A stretch of DNA of 64,000 nt from Desulfuromusa sp. (lineage in GTDB: Bacteria > Desulfobacterota > Desulfuromonadia > Desulfuromonadales > Geopsychrobacteraceae). The translations under genes and the position numbers were made by a program. The stretch's first letter is position 1, and every line of letters starts with the position of its first letter. The DNA is taken from positions 1 to 64,000 of the forward strand of contig JADGEB010000018.1 of NCBI GenBank assembly GCA_016744595.1, written 5' to 3'. Of the stretch, positions 8,382 to 16,753 are shown one piece after another. The notes beneath the pieces are model-generated. The model had not been told where the DNA came from. It saw only the letters and a program-made list of their open reading frames with translations, and did no database searches.

Positions 8382-9461
8382 TCAATAAACCGTTAATTCA
8401 TTGTAAAGAGTATCTCGTTCTACTGGTGTTTTCCCCGCTTTGCGAATCAAATTAATAATCCGATCTTTGCTGATTTCTTGTGGTGAATCGGCTCCGGCAT
8501 CATGACCAATCTGTTCTTCGATCACAGTTCCATCCAGATCATTGACACCAAAACAGAGTGCGGTTTGAGCAATCTTCATCCCCAGCATCACCCAATAGGC
8601 TTTGATATGCTGAAAATTGTCCAGATAAATCCGGCTGATAGCCAGAGTCTTCAAGGCATCGACACCACCAACCCCTGTTGCTCCAGGCACTCTGGTGTTG
8701 TCCGGCTGAAAGGCAAGAGGGATGAAACTCTGGAAGCCTCCAGTACGATCCTGCAATTCACGTAATCGCCGCATATGGTCAACCCGGTCAGAATAATTTT
8801 CCAGATGACCAAACAGCATGGTGGCATTACTTTTTAACCCAGCGTGGTGAACCTGCTCGATAATTTCCAGCCAACGCTCCCCCGATATTTTTTCGGGACA
8901 AATTTTATCCCGCACCTCTTTGTTCAGAATTTCAGCCCCACCGCCAGGCATCGATCCGAGACCCGCTTCCTGTAATGCGTGGATCACCTCAAGTGTCGAT
9001 ATCTTGCTGATTTTGGAAAAGTAATCAATTTCTACAGCAGTAAAAGCCTTAACATGGAGCTGTGACGAAACCGTCTTAATCGTGCGAATCATCTCAAGGT
9101 AGAACTCAAAAGGAAGGCGTGGATGCAACCCTCCAACAGAATGGATCTCAGTTGCTCCTGCGGCAACCGCCTCTTGTGCTTTCTCCCGAATTCCATCAAG
9201 AGCTAATGTGTAGCCTTCATCCTCCCCATCCAGTTTGGAAAAAGCGCAGAAGGTGCATTGATTCACACAAACATTGGTGTAATTAATATGCCGGTTAACA
9301 TTGAAGTAAACGCGGTCACCATTTTTCTGCCGATTCGCTTCAGCCGCGAGTTCACCGATAGCCAGCAGATCTTTTGACTCAAACAGAGCCAAGGCTTCCG
9401 ACTCACTGATGCGGTGATTTTTGCTGATTTTATCTTCAAGTGTTTCAAATAGATTGTTCAT
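8382..9461 (-). CDS. mqnE: Aminofutalosine synthase (radical SAM)
   Basis: Adds the radical form of 3-[(1-carboxyvinyl)oxy]benzoate chemistry to SAM to make aminofutalosine, the entry into the futalosine menaquinone pathway. The 359-residue protein has the radical-SAM cysteines C65, C69 and C72 (NVCVNQCTFCAFSK), GATEIHSVGGLHP, AFTAVEIDYFSKIS and FIPLAFQPDNT, all typical of MqnE rather than MqnC. It is paralogous to the adjacent mqnC. The ATG at 9,459-9,461 has only a weak ribosome binding site. Repeats lie on both sides. The other pathway genes mqnA, mqnB and mqnD are not in the window. Confidence 0.9.
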   Translation of the reverse strand: MNNLFETLEDKISKNHRISESEALALFESKDLLAIGELAAEANRQKNGDRVYFNVNRHINYTNVCVNQCTFCAFSKLDGEDEGYTLALDGIREKAQEAVAAGATEIHSVGGLHPRLPFEFYLEMIRTIKTVSSQLHVKAFTAVEIDYFSKISKISTLEVIHALQEAGLGSMPGGGAEILNKEVRDKICPEKISGERWLEIIEQVHHAGLKSNATMLFGHLENYSDRVDHMRRLRELQDRTGGFQSFIPLAFQPDNTRVPGATGVGGVDALKTLAISRIYLDNFQHIKAYWVMLGMKIAQTALCFGVNDLDGTVIEEQIGHDAGADSPQEISKDRIINLIRKAGKTPVERDTLYNELTVY

Positions 9462-9473
9462 ATTATCACATCT

Positions 9474-9544
9474 GTAGGGACAACCCCCTGTGGTTGCCTG
9501 TTATTCATTCATAGAACCGGGCGGGCACAGGAGCCTGCCTCTAC
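9474..9544. repeat. GTAGGG-type double-hairpin repeat between ubiX and mqnE
   Basis: Outer GTAG (9,474-9,477) and CTAC (9,541-9,544) enclose two hairpins: CAACC / GGTTG around 9,481-9,496 and GGCGGGC / GCCTGCC around 9,520-9,540. The arrangement matches the elements at 6,134 and 8,311 in its ends and in its GC-rich inner stems, but the sequence is more diverged. Confidence 0.6.
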
Positions 9545-9550
9545 CGTTTT

Positions 9551-10150
9551 TCATTTATCCCCCCAACGTTTGAACAACTGATGCTCAACACCAAGGCTAT
9601 CCATAATTTTTCCTACCACAAAGTCAACCAGATCAGCAACGGTTTCCGGCTGCTGATAGAAGCCCGGCATTGCTGGTAATATCTGCGCCCCAGCTTTGGA
9701 TAACCGCAACAGGTTTTCCAAATGGATCTGATTAAAAGGGGTTTCACGCGGTACCAGGAGTAGCGTTCTATTTTCTTTCAACACCACATCAGCAACCCGC
9801 TCTAGCAGGTTATCCGACAATCCAGCGGCAATCCGACCGACCGTTCCCATAGAGCAGGGGCAGATAACCACGATGTCTGCAGCATTTGACCCACTGGCAA
9901 CCGGGGCAAAAAAATCATTCAGGCGGTAATGTGATAAATTATTACCTACGTTGAAATACTCTCTGAGTTGGCATAATCCTTCTTCTGGGTTTTCTGAGAC
10001 TTCTAGTCCGGTTTCAAAGGTTAACACTTGTCGACCCGCATCAGTCAGCAAAACCGTTACCTGCTGTGCAGTACGTAATAGCTCCTCAATCAGACGCAAG
10101 CCATAAATAGACCCGGAAGCTCCGGTGATGCCAACAACAATATTTTTCAT
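9551..10150 (-). CDS. ubiX: Flavin prenyltransferase UbiX
   Basis: Makes prenylated FMN, the cofactor of UbiD-type decarboxylases. The 199-residue flavoprotein begins VGITGASGSIYGLRLIEEL, the Rossmann-like FMN-binding signature. It also has CPCSMGTVGRIAAGLSDNLLERVADV and LVPRETPFNQIHLENL, hallmarks of UbiX/Pad1. In the futalosine pathway a UbiD homologue (MqnL) decarboxylates the prenylated naphthoate, so prFMN supply next to a UbiA-type gene fits menaquinone synthesis. The ATG overlaps the stop of the upstream methyltransferase gene (ATGA), implying coupled translation. No ubiD/mqnL is in the window. Confidence 0.93.
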   Translation of the reverse strand: MKNIVVGITGASGSIYGLRLIEELLRTAQQVTVLLTDAGRQVLTFETGLEVSENPEEGLCQLREYFNVGNNLSHYRLNDFFAPVASGSNAADIVVICPCSMGTVGRIAAGLSDNLLERVADVVLKENRTLLLVPRETPFNQIHLENLLRLSKAGAQILPAMPGFYQQPETVADLVDFVVGKIMDSLGVEHQLFKRWGDK

Positions 10151-10788
10151 AAGCTTTGTTTCTTTCGGGAAAAAATAAAAACATCTTTGGTCACCGAACC
10201 ATCTTGTTCTTGGTACTCTTCAGTTAATGTCTCAACTGGATCAATAGAATGCTCTTTGAGTAACTTTTTTATGGTTTTCTGCTCATAATATTTGAAAAAA
10301 ATATCATCCGCAGAAAAACTGGTTTTTTCATATCCAGATTTTTCCCCTTCCATGAAACTCAAATAAAGGCTGCCATTATTATTAAGCATTTTGGCTATTG
10401 TTTGAATCAGGGTGCCCGTTTCATCAGCAGATAAATGGACGATACAAAAGGAAACAATAATGACATCATATCTTTTATCTGGGACAAGCTCACGAATATC
10501 TGCAACCGTGAAATAGCAATTTGGAGCATTTATCTTTGCAAGAGCTATCATCTCAGATGACAAATCCACCCCTGAAATATTGTAACTCTGATTCTTTCCG
10601 GACAAGATTTTTGCATTATTTCCCGGGCCACAGCCAATATCCAAGATATACGCATGTGGAGAAATATAGCTCTGCTGAAAAAGCAGCAGTTTCTCCTTAT
10701 ATACCTTGAAGTCCATAAACTTCTTTGTATATTCTTCTGCATTTCTATCATAAGCATGGATGGTGACATCTGTCTTTGATTGATTCAT
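10147..10788 (-). CDS. Class I SAM-dependent methyltransferase
   Basis: A 213-residue protein with the Rossmann methyltransferase motif I ILDIGCGPGNNAKIL (about residues 52-66 from MNQ), motif II GVDLSSEMIALA, an acidic VADIRELVPDKRYDVIIVSF and a post-motif LNNNGSLYLSFMEGEKS. The substrate is unknown. It could methylate a quinone, but it lacks obvious UbiE/MenG signatures, so that role is not claimed. The ATG at 10,786-10,788 is chosen over a TTG nine bases upstream, and neither has a strong ribosome binding site. It sits between ubiA and ubiX with overlaps at one or both ends. It is visibly more A/T-rich than its neighbours, which hints at a later insertion into the operon. Confidence 0.8.
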   Translation of the reverse strand: MNQSKTDVTIHAYDRNAEEYTKKFMDFKVYKEKLLLFQQSYISPHAYILDIGCGPGNNAKILSGKNQSYNISGVDLSSEMIALAKINAPNCYFTVADIRELVPDKRYDVIIVSFCIVHLSADETGTLIQTIAKMLNNNGSLYLSFMEGEKSGYEKTSFSADDIFFKYYEQKTIKKLLKEHSIDPVETLTEEYQEQDGSVTKDVFIFSRKKQSL

Positions 10789-10793
10789 TATTT

Positions 10794-11669
10794 TCAAGCT
10801 AACGCATCAATCAAAGTAAAGACAAAAATCGTCACACTAATATAGCCATTCATATTAAAAAAAGCCGCATCCAGCTTTGACAGATCGTTTGGTTTGACCA
10901 GTAGGTGCTCATAACCCAGCAAGCCTGCCACCACAATAACCCCGGCAAAGTAAATCCAGCCAAGACCACTTCCCGGCAAGACCAGTAGCAGGAACAAAAG
11001 CATCAATCCGTGAAAAATTCGCACCAAGAGAAAAGATTTTTCTTTCCCCAATCTTGACGGAACAGAATGGAGGCCATGCTCAACGTCATAATCATAATCT
11101 TGCAGAGCATAAAAAATATCGAAACCAGAGACCCAAAACAAAACAGCTACACCAAGAGAGACAACTGACCAGCCAAGATCACCACGCAACGCGATCCAAG
11201 CGCCAATCGGTGCAGCAGCAAGACAAACCCCCAGAACCATATGGGCAAAATGGGTAAAGCGTTTGCAATAAGCGTACAAAACAAAGAACCCGACAACAAC
11301 CGGTGCCAGCTTTAAGCAAAGTGGGTTCAACATCCAGGCGGCAAAAAAGAAGATAACCAGCGCAACCAGAACAAAGAGACTTGCTTCTAAAATAGAAACT
11401 TTTCCCGCAGGGATATGTCGTTCAGCGGTACGGGGATTTTTTGCATCAATATTAGCATCAATCAGCCGATTTAAACCCATTGCAGCTGTTCGTGCCCCAA
11501 CCATTGCCAGACAAATCCAGAAAACCTGACCGATCCCAGGAGCTTTGCCACTGGCTAAAGAAGCTAACACCACCCCCATCAGGGCAAATGGAAAAGCAAA
11601 AATGGTATGGGAGAATTTAATCATCTCCAGAAGAGTTTTTATCTTATCGAACACTTGCCCTTTATCCAT
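10794..11669 (-). CDS. mqnP: UbiA-family prenyltransferase, likely MqnP
   Basis: An integral-membrane aromatic prenyltransferase of 291 residues with about eight membrane segments. The first Asp-rich motif NRLIDANIDAKNPRT (N67, D71, D75) and the second DYDYDVEHGLHSVPSRLG (about 179-196) bind the prenyl diphosphate through magnesium. ERHIPAGKVS is typical of UbiA enzymes. With mqnC, mqnE and ubiX close by and no ubiquinone genes, the likely acceptor is dihydroxynaphthoate (MqnP) rather than 4-hydroxybenzoate. This is inference, because the families are close in sequence. It probably opens a short operon with the methyltransferase and ubiX. Confidence 0.82.
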   Translation of the reverse strand: MDKGQVFDKIKTLLEMIKFSHTIFAFPFALMGVVLASLASGKAPGIGQVFWICLAMVGARTAAMGLNRLIDANIDAKNPRTAERHIPAGKVSILEASLFVLVALVIFFFAAWMLNPLCLKLAPVVVGFFVLYAYCKRFTHFAHMVLGVCLAAAPIGAWIALRGDLGWSVVSLGVAVLFWVSGFDIFYALQDYDYDVEHGLHSVPSRLGKEKSFLLVRIFHGLMLLFLLLVLPGSGLGWIYFAGVIVVAGLLGYEHLLVKPNDLSKLDAAFFNMNGYISVTIFVFTLIDALA

Positions 11670-11822
11670 CTCACCGACTTTCTTTTCATTGGTGTTTACG
11701 AAGCGAACAATTTACACCCTGACCAGTCGTGCCACAAGGAATTTTCAGTCATTTGGTTCTGGTATTTTGCGAATCGCAACGAAAAACTGACTGCTGCCAA
11801 TAGCTCTGCTATGATGCCAGCC

Positions 11823-12278
11823 ATGCTTGAACTTATAAATCAATATGGGCTGCTGTCCCTTTTTTTACTCAGCTTTTGTGCCTCAACCCTGTTACCGCTG
11901 GGATCTGAATGGTTATTGGTTGCCCTGCTGCTACAAGGCAACAACCCGGTGACCACTGTTATTGTTGCCACCCTTGGGAATTCACTGGGTTCGGGAAGCA
12001 ACTATCTAATCGGTTATTATGGTGGAGAATGGCTGGCAGAAAAAATACTCCGCATCAACAAACAAAAACAGCAGCAAGCCAAACGATGGTTCAATCACTA
12101 CGGAAGTTGGTCACTTCTGTTGGCATGGCTACCCGTTATCGGTGATCCCCTCTGTCTGGTTAGTGGGATGCTCAAAACACCGCTGCTACATTTTTCCCTG
12201 CTGGTGACAACAGGCAAAGGGGTTCGCTATTTGTCCCTGGCTCTGCTAACGTTACAGGGTGCTGAAATGCTTACTTAA
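11823..12278 (+). CDS. YqaA/DedA-like small membrane protein
   Basis: A 151-residue hydrophobic protein with about four membrane segments. The LLPLGSEWLLVALLL stretch followed by ATLGNSLGSGSNYLIGYYGGEW, and the later RWFNHYGSWSLLLAWLPVIGDPLCLVSGM, match the SNARE-associated (DedA/YqaA) family, whose members are linked to lipid or membrane homeostasis. Specific function is unknown. The frame is open upstream as far as 11,607, but that part would overlap the divergent ubiA. Starts at 11,811 or 11,823 give the usual family length. Neither has a good ribosome binding site. The MFS gene follows 14 bp later. Confidence 0.75.
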   Translation: MLELINQYGLLSLFLLSFCASTLLPLGSEWLLVALLLQGNNPVTTVIVATLGNSLGSGSNYLIGYYGGEWLAEKILRINKQKQQQAKRWFNHYGSWSLLLAWLPVIGDPLCLVSGMLKTPLLHFSLLVTTGKGVRYLSLALLTLQGAEMLT

Positions 12279-12292
12279 TCTGGATCAACCTG

Positions 12293-13453
12293 ATGCTCTA
12301 TAGTCCATCATTTGCCGCCCTATTTCTGGCTAATCTTTTTCTCGTTGCCAGTTTTGCCAGTTTCTTTCTTTTTCCGCTATTTATTACCGGACATGGGGGC
12401 AGTCCCAAAGACATTGGTATTATCATGGGTGTATTTGCTCTGGCTTCAGCCCTTTGCCGCCCCTGGATTGCTGAAATGGTGGATCGGCTTGGGCGCAAGC
12501 GCAGCTACACCATCGGCTGTAGTATTATGACTGTTATGCCGTTATTCCACTTGCTCTTGAAAGGCTCTCTCTCAAACTATTATTATCTTCTTTTGCTGTG
12601 TCGCATTATTCATGGCGTTGGTCTAGCAATTTGCTTTACCTCAATATTTACATTTATTGTCGATCTGATTCCAGCCAGCCGTCTGAATGAAGGAATCGGT
12701 ATCTTTGGAACGTCCGGGCTGGTCGGCATGGCAATCGGCCCGATGATCGCAGAACCCATCATGCAAAAATTTGGCTTCCCCGCTTTTTTTATAACTGCTT
12801 CGATCTTGGCCGGAGCCGCCTTTCTTCTCCATCTGCCAATTCGTGATCAACACCATTTACAGCAAGCAGAAGCACCGCCATCTCCATCATTTTTCACCCT
12901 GTTAAAAACCCGCAAATACCTGATCTGTGGAGGACTGGCTTTGCTCTTTGGTGTCGGACTGGCTGCAACAGCCAACTTTATTGCCCCCTTTGCCAAAAGT
13001 CAGGGGCTCAATCACGTTTCTCCCTACTATATCGCCTACTCTTTTGCCGCTGTGGGAATACGCTTTCTTGCTGGAAAGTTGGCCGATCGAGTAGGTGAAA
13101 ATCAGATCATCCCTTGGGGATTATTCCTTGCAGGAGGAGGCTTGCTTCTGATCCCACTGATTGACAATAATTTTTGGTTAGTTGCGGTTGGATTTATTTT
13201 TGGGATCGGTCACGGGCTGTTGTTTCCGGCATTAAATGCTATGGCGGTTCGTGATGAACCCTATGCCGTACGCGGAAAAGTCACTGGGATTTTTACTGGC
13301 GGGATTGACAGTGGAATATTTTGTGGCGCATTCCTGTTGGGAACAATCGGTGAATTCAGCGGTTTTACAACACTCTTTATCTGTGCCGGATTCGTGATGC
13401 TCAGCGGGCTATATCTGTTTCGTCTGAAGCCCGCTGCAACTCACACTAGTTGA
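12293..13453 (+). CDS. Major facilitator superfamily transporter
   Basis: A 386-residue protein with about twelve membrane segments. The MFS A-like loop signature is RPWIAEMVDRLGRKRSY between segments 2 and 3, and a matching RFLAGKLADRVGENQII occurs in the second half. A cytoplasmic linker (DQHHLQQAEAPPSPSF) divides the halves. The substrate cannot be read; general resemblance is to sugar-efflux or multidrug type carriers. It lies 14 bp after the YqaA-like gene and is likely co-transcribed. It ends 3 bp from the convergent xthA, leaving no room for a separate terminator. Confidence 0.85.
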   Translation: MLYSPSFAALFLANLFLVASFASFFLFPLFITGHGGSPKDIGIIMGVFALASALCRPWIAEMVDRLGRKRSYTIGCSIMTVMPLFHLLLKGSLSNYYYLLLLCRIIHGVGLAICFTSIFTFIVDLIPASRLNEGIGIFGTSGLVGMAIGPMIAEPIMQKFGFPAFFITASILAGAAFLLHLPIRDQHHLQQAEAPPSPSFFTLLKTRKYLICGGLALLFGVGLAATANFIAPFAKSQGLNHVSPYYIAYSFAAVGIRFLAGKLADRVGENQIIPWGLFLAGGGLLLIPLIDNNFWLVAVGFIFGIGHGLLFPALNAMAVRDEPYAVRGKVTGIFTGGIDSGIFCGAFLLGTIGEFSGFTTLFICAGFVMLSGLYLFRLKPAATHTS

Positions 13454-13456
13454 GCT

Positions 13457-14275
13457 CTAGTCTACAGTAAACTCCGCCCATATAGGACAATGATCGGAAG
13501 GTTTTTCCATCCCACGCAGTTGATAATCTATTCCGGTTCCCGTACAAAGCTGATTCAATTGCTGTGTCGCAAGAATAAAATCAATCCGCAACCCCCGTTT
13601 TGGATCTTGCTCAAACCCACGTGACCGATAATCAAACCAACTGAACTGGTTATTTACCTCTAGAGTTGCAAAACGATAGGTATCAACCAATCCCCAGTCC
13701 TTAACTTTATTCAGCCACTCCCGTTCTTCGGGTAAAAAACAACACTTCCCGGTTCGCAACCAACGTTTTTCATTCTCTTTTCCAATGCCAACGTCGCTAT
13801 CGTCAGGTGCAATATTCATATCACCCAGAACAATCAAATATTCAGTTGGATCAGCTTCTTGCTCCAGCCAACTTTGCAGGTTGGCATAAAAGTCCTTTTT
13901 ATGTGGAAATTTTACCGGATGCTCACGACTTTCACCCTGAGGAAAATAGCCATTAACAACCCGCAGCAGCTTTCCATCGGACAATGGATAGCTGGTAATA
14001 AGCAAACGCCTTTGATGATCAGGGTCTTCATTCGGGTAGCCTTTTTGCACTGTGGCAGGAACCATTCGGGAAAAAGTTGCCACTCCATAATGTCCCTTTT
14101 GCCCATGGTGAACCATCTGATACCCCAAAGGTTCCAACTGTTCATAGGGAAATTGACTGTCGTGTACCTTGATTTCTTGCAGTGCGATGATATCTGGATT
14201 GTGTTGCTCCACCAATGCTTGCAATTGATGAAACCGGGCACGCAGTCCATTGACATTAAATGATACTATTTTCAT
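13457..14275 (-). CDS. xthA: Exodeoxyribonuclease III
   Basis: An AP endonuclease and 3'-5' exonuclease of the EEP superfamily, used in base-excision repair. The 272-residue protein opens MKIVSFNVNGLRAR with Asn7, has catalytic Glu34 in LQEIKVHDSQFP, the GDMNIAPDDSDVG loop with the catalytic Asp/Asn, the WFDYRSRGFEQDPKRGLRIDFIL segment and a C-terminal SDHCPIWAEF with the catalytic Asp-His pair. Length and motif order are standard for XthA. It converges on the MFS gene. Confidence 0.95.
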   Translation of the reverse strand: MKIVSFNVNGLRARFHQLQALVEQHNPDIIALQEIKVHDSQFPYEQLEPLGYQMVHHGQKGHYGVATFSRMVPATVQKGYPNEDPDHQRRLLITSYPLSDGKLLRVVNGYFPQGESREHPVKFPHKKDFYANLQSWLEQEADPTEYLIVLGDMNIAPDDSDVGIGKENEKRWLRTGKCCFLPEEREWLNKVKDWGLVDTYRFATLEVNNQFSWFDYRSRGFEQDPKRGLRIDFILATQQLNQLCTGTGIDYQLRGMEKPSDHCPIWAEFTVD

Positions 14276-14592
14276 AACTACCTTCTTATCCTCTCAGCAA
14301 ACCAGAGTTTGGATTTCCGTTATTTGCCCCCTCACGCACTTTACTCCCGGACTTCGCAAGTAAAATATGCTAAAAACCAGTATCAACTGATCTCTGTCAT
14401 TTGTGAAGGCTTCACTTAAAATTCATATCCATCAAAAAGGAATCAAATATAGCTGATTCCCAAAGGCACAAAACATACCAATGAATACAGTAAGATAACC
14501 GCCCAGTTATTTTGTCACACCAATGAATTACCACTGAAACTGGGTAATGGAGGGGCTAATTTTCTTATCTTTATCGGAAGGATGTTCTCAAG
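14276..14592. other. 317-bp divergent intergenic region, no gene seen
   Basis: The gap lies between the divergent xthA and DUF1847 genes and must hold their promoters. No convincing -10/-35 pair, RNA gene or long repeat could be picked out by eye. Near 14,577 an AAGGA serves as the ribosome binding site of the downstream gene. The stretch is A/T-rich with short imperfect repeats only. Confidence 0.5.
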
Positions 14593-15291
14593 ATGTCTAA
14601 CAAACTCTCTCCACCCCCCTTGCCAACCTGTGCCACCTGTCCCGTTGAAGTTCCTGAGCGTTTCTGTCTTCAGGAAAAGGGAAAAGCTCCAGGTAATTGC
14701 CCATCCACCAGATCTCTGGATATCGTCAAGGAAACCCTGGAAATTCTCAAGGATCCAAAGATTATGGAGGCTGTCCGTCAAGCCTCGATTCAGGAAGGTG
14801 AAGCTTACGGAGACAAGGATAAAGGTTATGCCAACATTCGCCCGATAAAACCCCGGATTCAAGAAACAATCGAATTTACAAAAAAGATGAAATTTAAACG
14901 CATCTGTCTGATTTTTTGTATCGGCATGCGTAAAGAAGCAGAAATAATTCATAAAATTTTCACCAATAATAGCATCGAAGCAATTTCAGTGATGTGCAAA
15001 GCAGGCGCAATTTCCAAAAAGGAAATTGGTTTGTTACGCGAACAGCAAATCAACCCGGATATGTTTGAAACAATGTGCAACCCGATCTTACAAGCATTGA
15101 CAGCTAACCATCATAATTCAGATATGAATGTCTTATTTGGACTCTGTGTCGGCCATGATGCACTATTCCTAAAATATGCCAAAGCTTACAACACAGTCCT
15201 TGCCAGCAAAGATCGCCTACTGGCACATAATCCACTTGCAGCAATTTATCAGTATGACAGCTATTTTCGCTATTTAAAAAATCCTCTTTAG
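14593..15291 (+). CDS. DUF1847-family cysteine-rich protein
   Basis: A 232-residue protein resembling the DUF1847 family, found mainly in anaerobes and of unknown function. An N-terminal cysteine cluster (C13, C16, C25, C36) could bind a metal or Fe-S cluster. Further cysteines at C105 and C109 (LIFCIGMRKEA), C135 (MCKAGAISKKEIG), C162 (MCNPI) and C185 (GLCVGHDALFLKYAKA) line a predicted alpha/beta domain. The YANIRPIKPRIQETIEFTKK segment is typical. An AAGGA ribosome binding site lies about 11 bases before the ATG. The gene appears monocistronic and is followed by a REP-like hairpin. Confidence 0.8.
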   Translation: MSNKLSPPPLPTCATCPVEVPERFCLQEKGKAPGNCPSTRSLDIVKETLEILKDPKIMEAVRQASIQEGEAYGDKDKGYANIRPIKPRIQETIEFTKKMKFKRICLIFCIGMRKEAEIIHKIFTNNSIEAISVMCKAGAISKKEIGLLREQQINPDMFETMCNPILQALTANHHNSDMNVLFGLCVGHDALFLKYAKAYNTVLASKDRLLAHNPLAAIYQYDSYFRYLKNPL

Positions 15292-15336
15292 AAACCAATT
15301 GTCATCACAGTGTTTAGTCAAACCCCTTGTTCTAGT

Positions 15337-15373
15337 TATTGGGGGACATGTACCTGTAACATGTCCCCCAATA
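15337..15373. repeat. GGGGGACATGT palindromic repeat
   Basis: TATTGGGGGACATGT (15,337-15,351) pairs perfectly with its reverse complement at 15,359-15,373 around a seven-base loop. It follows the DUF1847 gene and could end its transcript, but no T-run follows. It shares the GGGGACA core with 3,896-3,924 and is closest to the diverged copy at 27,953-27,981. Confidence 0.75.
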
Positions 15374-15472
15374 ATAGGTTGACAACAAAAAATGCGGCTT
15401 TTCGAAAAATCATTTTGAAGAGTCACGTTGTTTTTTTATACTTGTTTCCAATGGGGTCGCTTCCAAAAAAAA

Positions 15473-16669
15473 TTAAGGAGATGCTTTTCGCGTTATTATG
15501 AAAGAATCAAAACCCTCACTCTTAAGCTTAAAATACGCTATTTCTGCAACAGAGCGACTAGGATAACCTCCTGCAATAGCAACATACAAAACCTTGCCAC
15601 CTTTTAAGGTTTCGACCAAGTACCCTTTATATCCCAAAAGGTTAACCTTCTCAATTTCTTGTTGGGCATATTTGTATTCTCTAAAAGCACCGATCTGAAC
15701 TGTATAGGGTAAACTTTTTTCGTCGGGGAAAAGAGAAGATGTTTTTATTTTCTCCTTATCGATATGGTCAACAGGTGTTGATGCTTGGAGTCCCCCTTGG
15801 GGATTGTCCAAAGGCTGAGAACCGAACATGGGAGCAATGCGTTGCCAATCTACCGGTGCAACTTTTTGGATAATGGCAAAGTTTTTTCCCGATTCAACCA
15901 CGATGGGCGTGCTCAAAATTGTTTTTCCGGAAAGTGACGAAACAATCCGAACCTGCAGGTCATCAAGAGGGAAGCCACCAGAATATCCGCCATTCGGACT
16001 ATCGGATTCAAGACGAGCAATATCTTCAAACAGAACCCCTTCCTCAAGACGATGCATAATTTCTTCAGAGTGATCACGTTCTTTAATAAAGATCTGTCGT
16101 AAGTAAATCTTGGAATTGTCAGCAACCCAAACCGAGAGGGGTAGAGATTGTGACTGATTGTCTGACGAATCTAAGATATCAGAAGCAGTGTGCCCAAGCT
16201 GTTTAGCAGAATAAGCAAACATCCTAGCTATATTTGGAAGATCCTGGCGCAAGAGAACATGAGCTAAGTAATAATGTGAGTTGGTTGACCCAGGGTTAAT
16301 TTCGAGCGCTTTGACAAATTGCTTTCTGGCTTTATCCAGATCATTATTCACAAAATACAGAAGACCCAGATTGTGATGTAAATAATCATTGTCTGGAACA
16401 GTCTTAAGCGCTCTTTCACTTGATTTAATAGCCTTATCTAAGAAGCCAAGGTGGTAATAAAGAACTGACATCTGCTGATGAATATCAGAAGAGTTAATCC
16501 CTTCATCGATGACAACCTGATAGTTTTTCAATGCCTTGAAAAACTCTCCTTTTTCGACGTTAACCTCCGCCTTTGAGATATACGATTCTACGGAAAGGCC
16601 GTCTGTTTCAGTAGCTAAGGCAGGAAAGGAACATAGAATCAGAAATAGGGCAGCGCTGAGATATTTCAT
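15473..16669 (-). CDS. Periplasmic TPR / PpiC-like / SPOR three-domain protein
   Basis: A 398-residue exported protein. Residues 1-19 are a signal peptide ending ALA. About 35-165 form TPR repeats (LKNYQVVIDEG, LYYHLGFLDKAIKSSERALK, LGLLYFVNNDLDKARKQFVK). Residues 188-271 resemble a parvulin-type PpiC prolyl isomerase domain (IFIKERDHSEEIMHRLEEG, GGYSGGFPLDDL, FAIIQKV). Residues 321-393 are a SPOR peptidoglycan-binding domain (PYTVQIGAFREYKYAQQEI). SPOR domains bind denuded glycan at division sites or in the wall. The whole is probably a wall-associated chaperone or scaffold; this is inference. It lies 84 bp after flgJ in the same direction with no clear terminator between, so it may be read with the flagellar genes. 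Confidence 0.75.
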   Translation of the reverse strand: MKYLSAALFLILCSFPALATETDGLSVESYISKAEVNVEKGEFFKALKNYQVVIDEGINSSDIHQQMSVLYYHLGFLDKAIKSSERALKTVPDNDYLHHNLGLLYFVNNDLDKARKQFVKALEINPGSTNSHYYLAHVLLRQDLPNIARMFAYSAKQLGHTASDILDSSDNQSQSLPLSVWVADNSKIYLRQIFIKERDHSEEIMHRLEEGVLFEDIARLESDSPNGGYSGGFPLDDLQVRIVSSLSGKTILSTPIVVESGKNFAIIQKVAPVDWQRIAPMFGSQPLDNPQGGLQASTPVDHIDKEKIKTSSLFPDEKSLPYTVQIGAFREYKYAQQEIEKVNLLGYKGYLVETLKGGKVLYVAIAGGYPSRSVAEIAYFKLKSEGFDSFIITRKASP

Positions 16670-16753
16670 GACCTTGTATTCCTTGCGTGGAACAGATATG
16701 GGGTCAGGAATGGGGGATATAATTGTCCAAACAGAGATCCAGAAGGAGAATCC

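Noticed and set aside
11607-11822. Longer start for the YqaA-like protein
   Set aside because: It would overlap the divergent ubiA start and give a 70-residue N-terminus unlike the family.
14515-14952. 145-residue minus-strand frame opposite the DUF1847 gene
   Set aside because: It lies antisense to a well-supported gene and has no family features.
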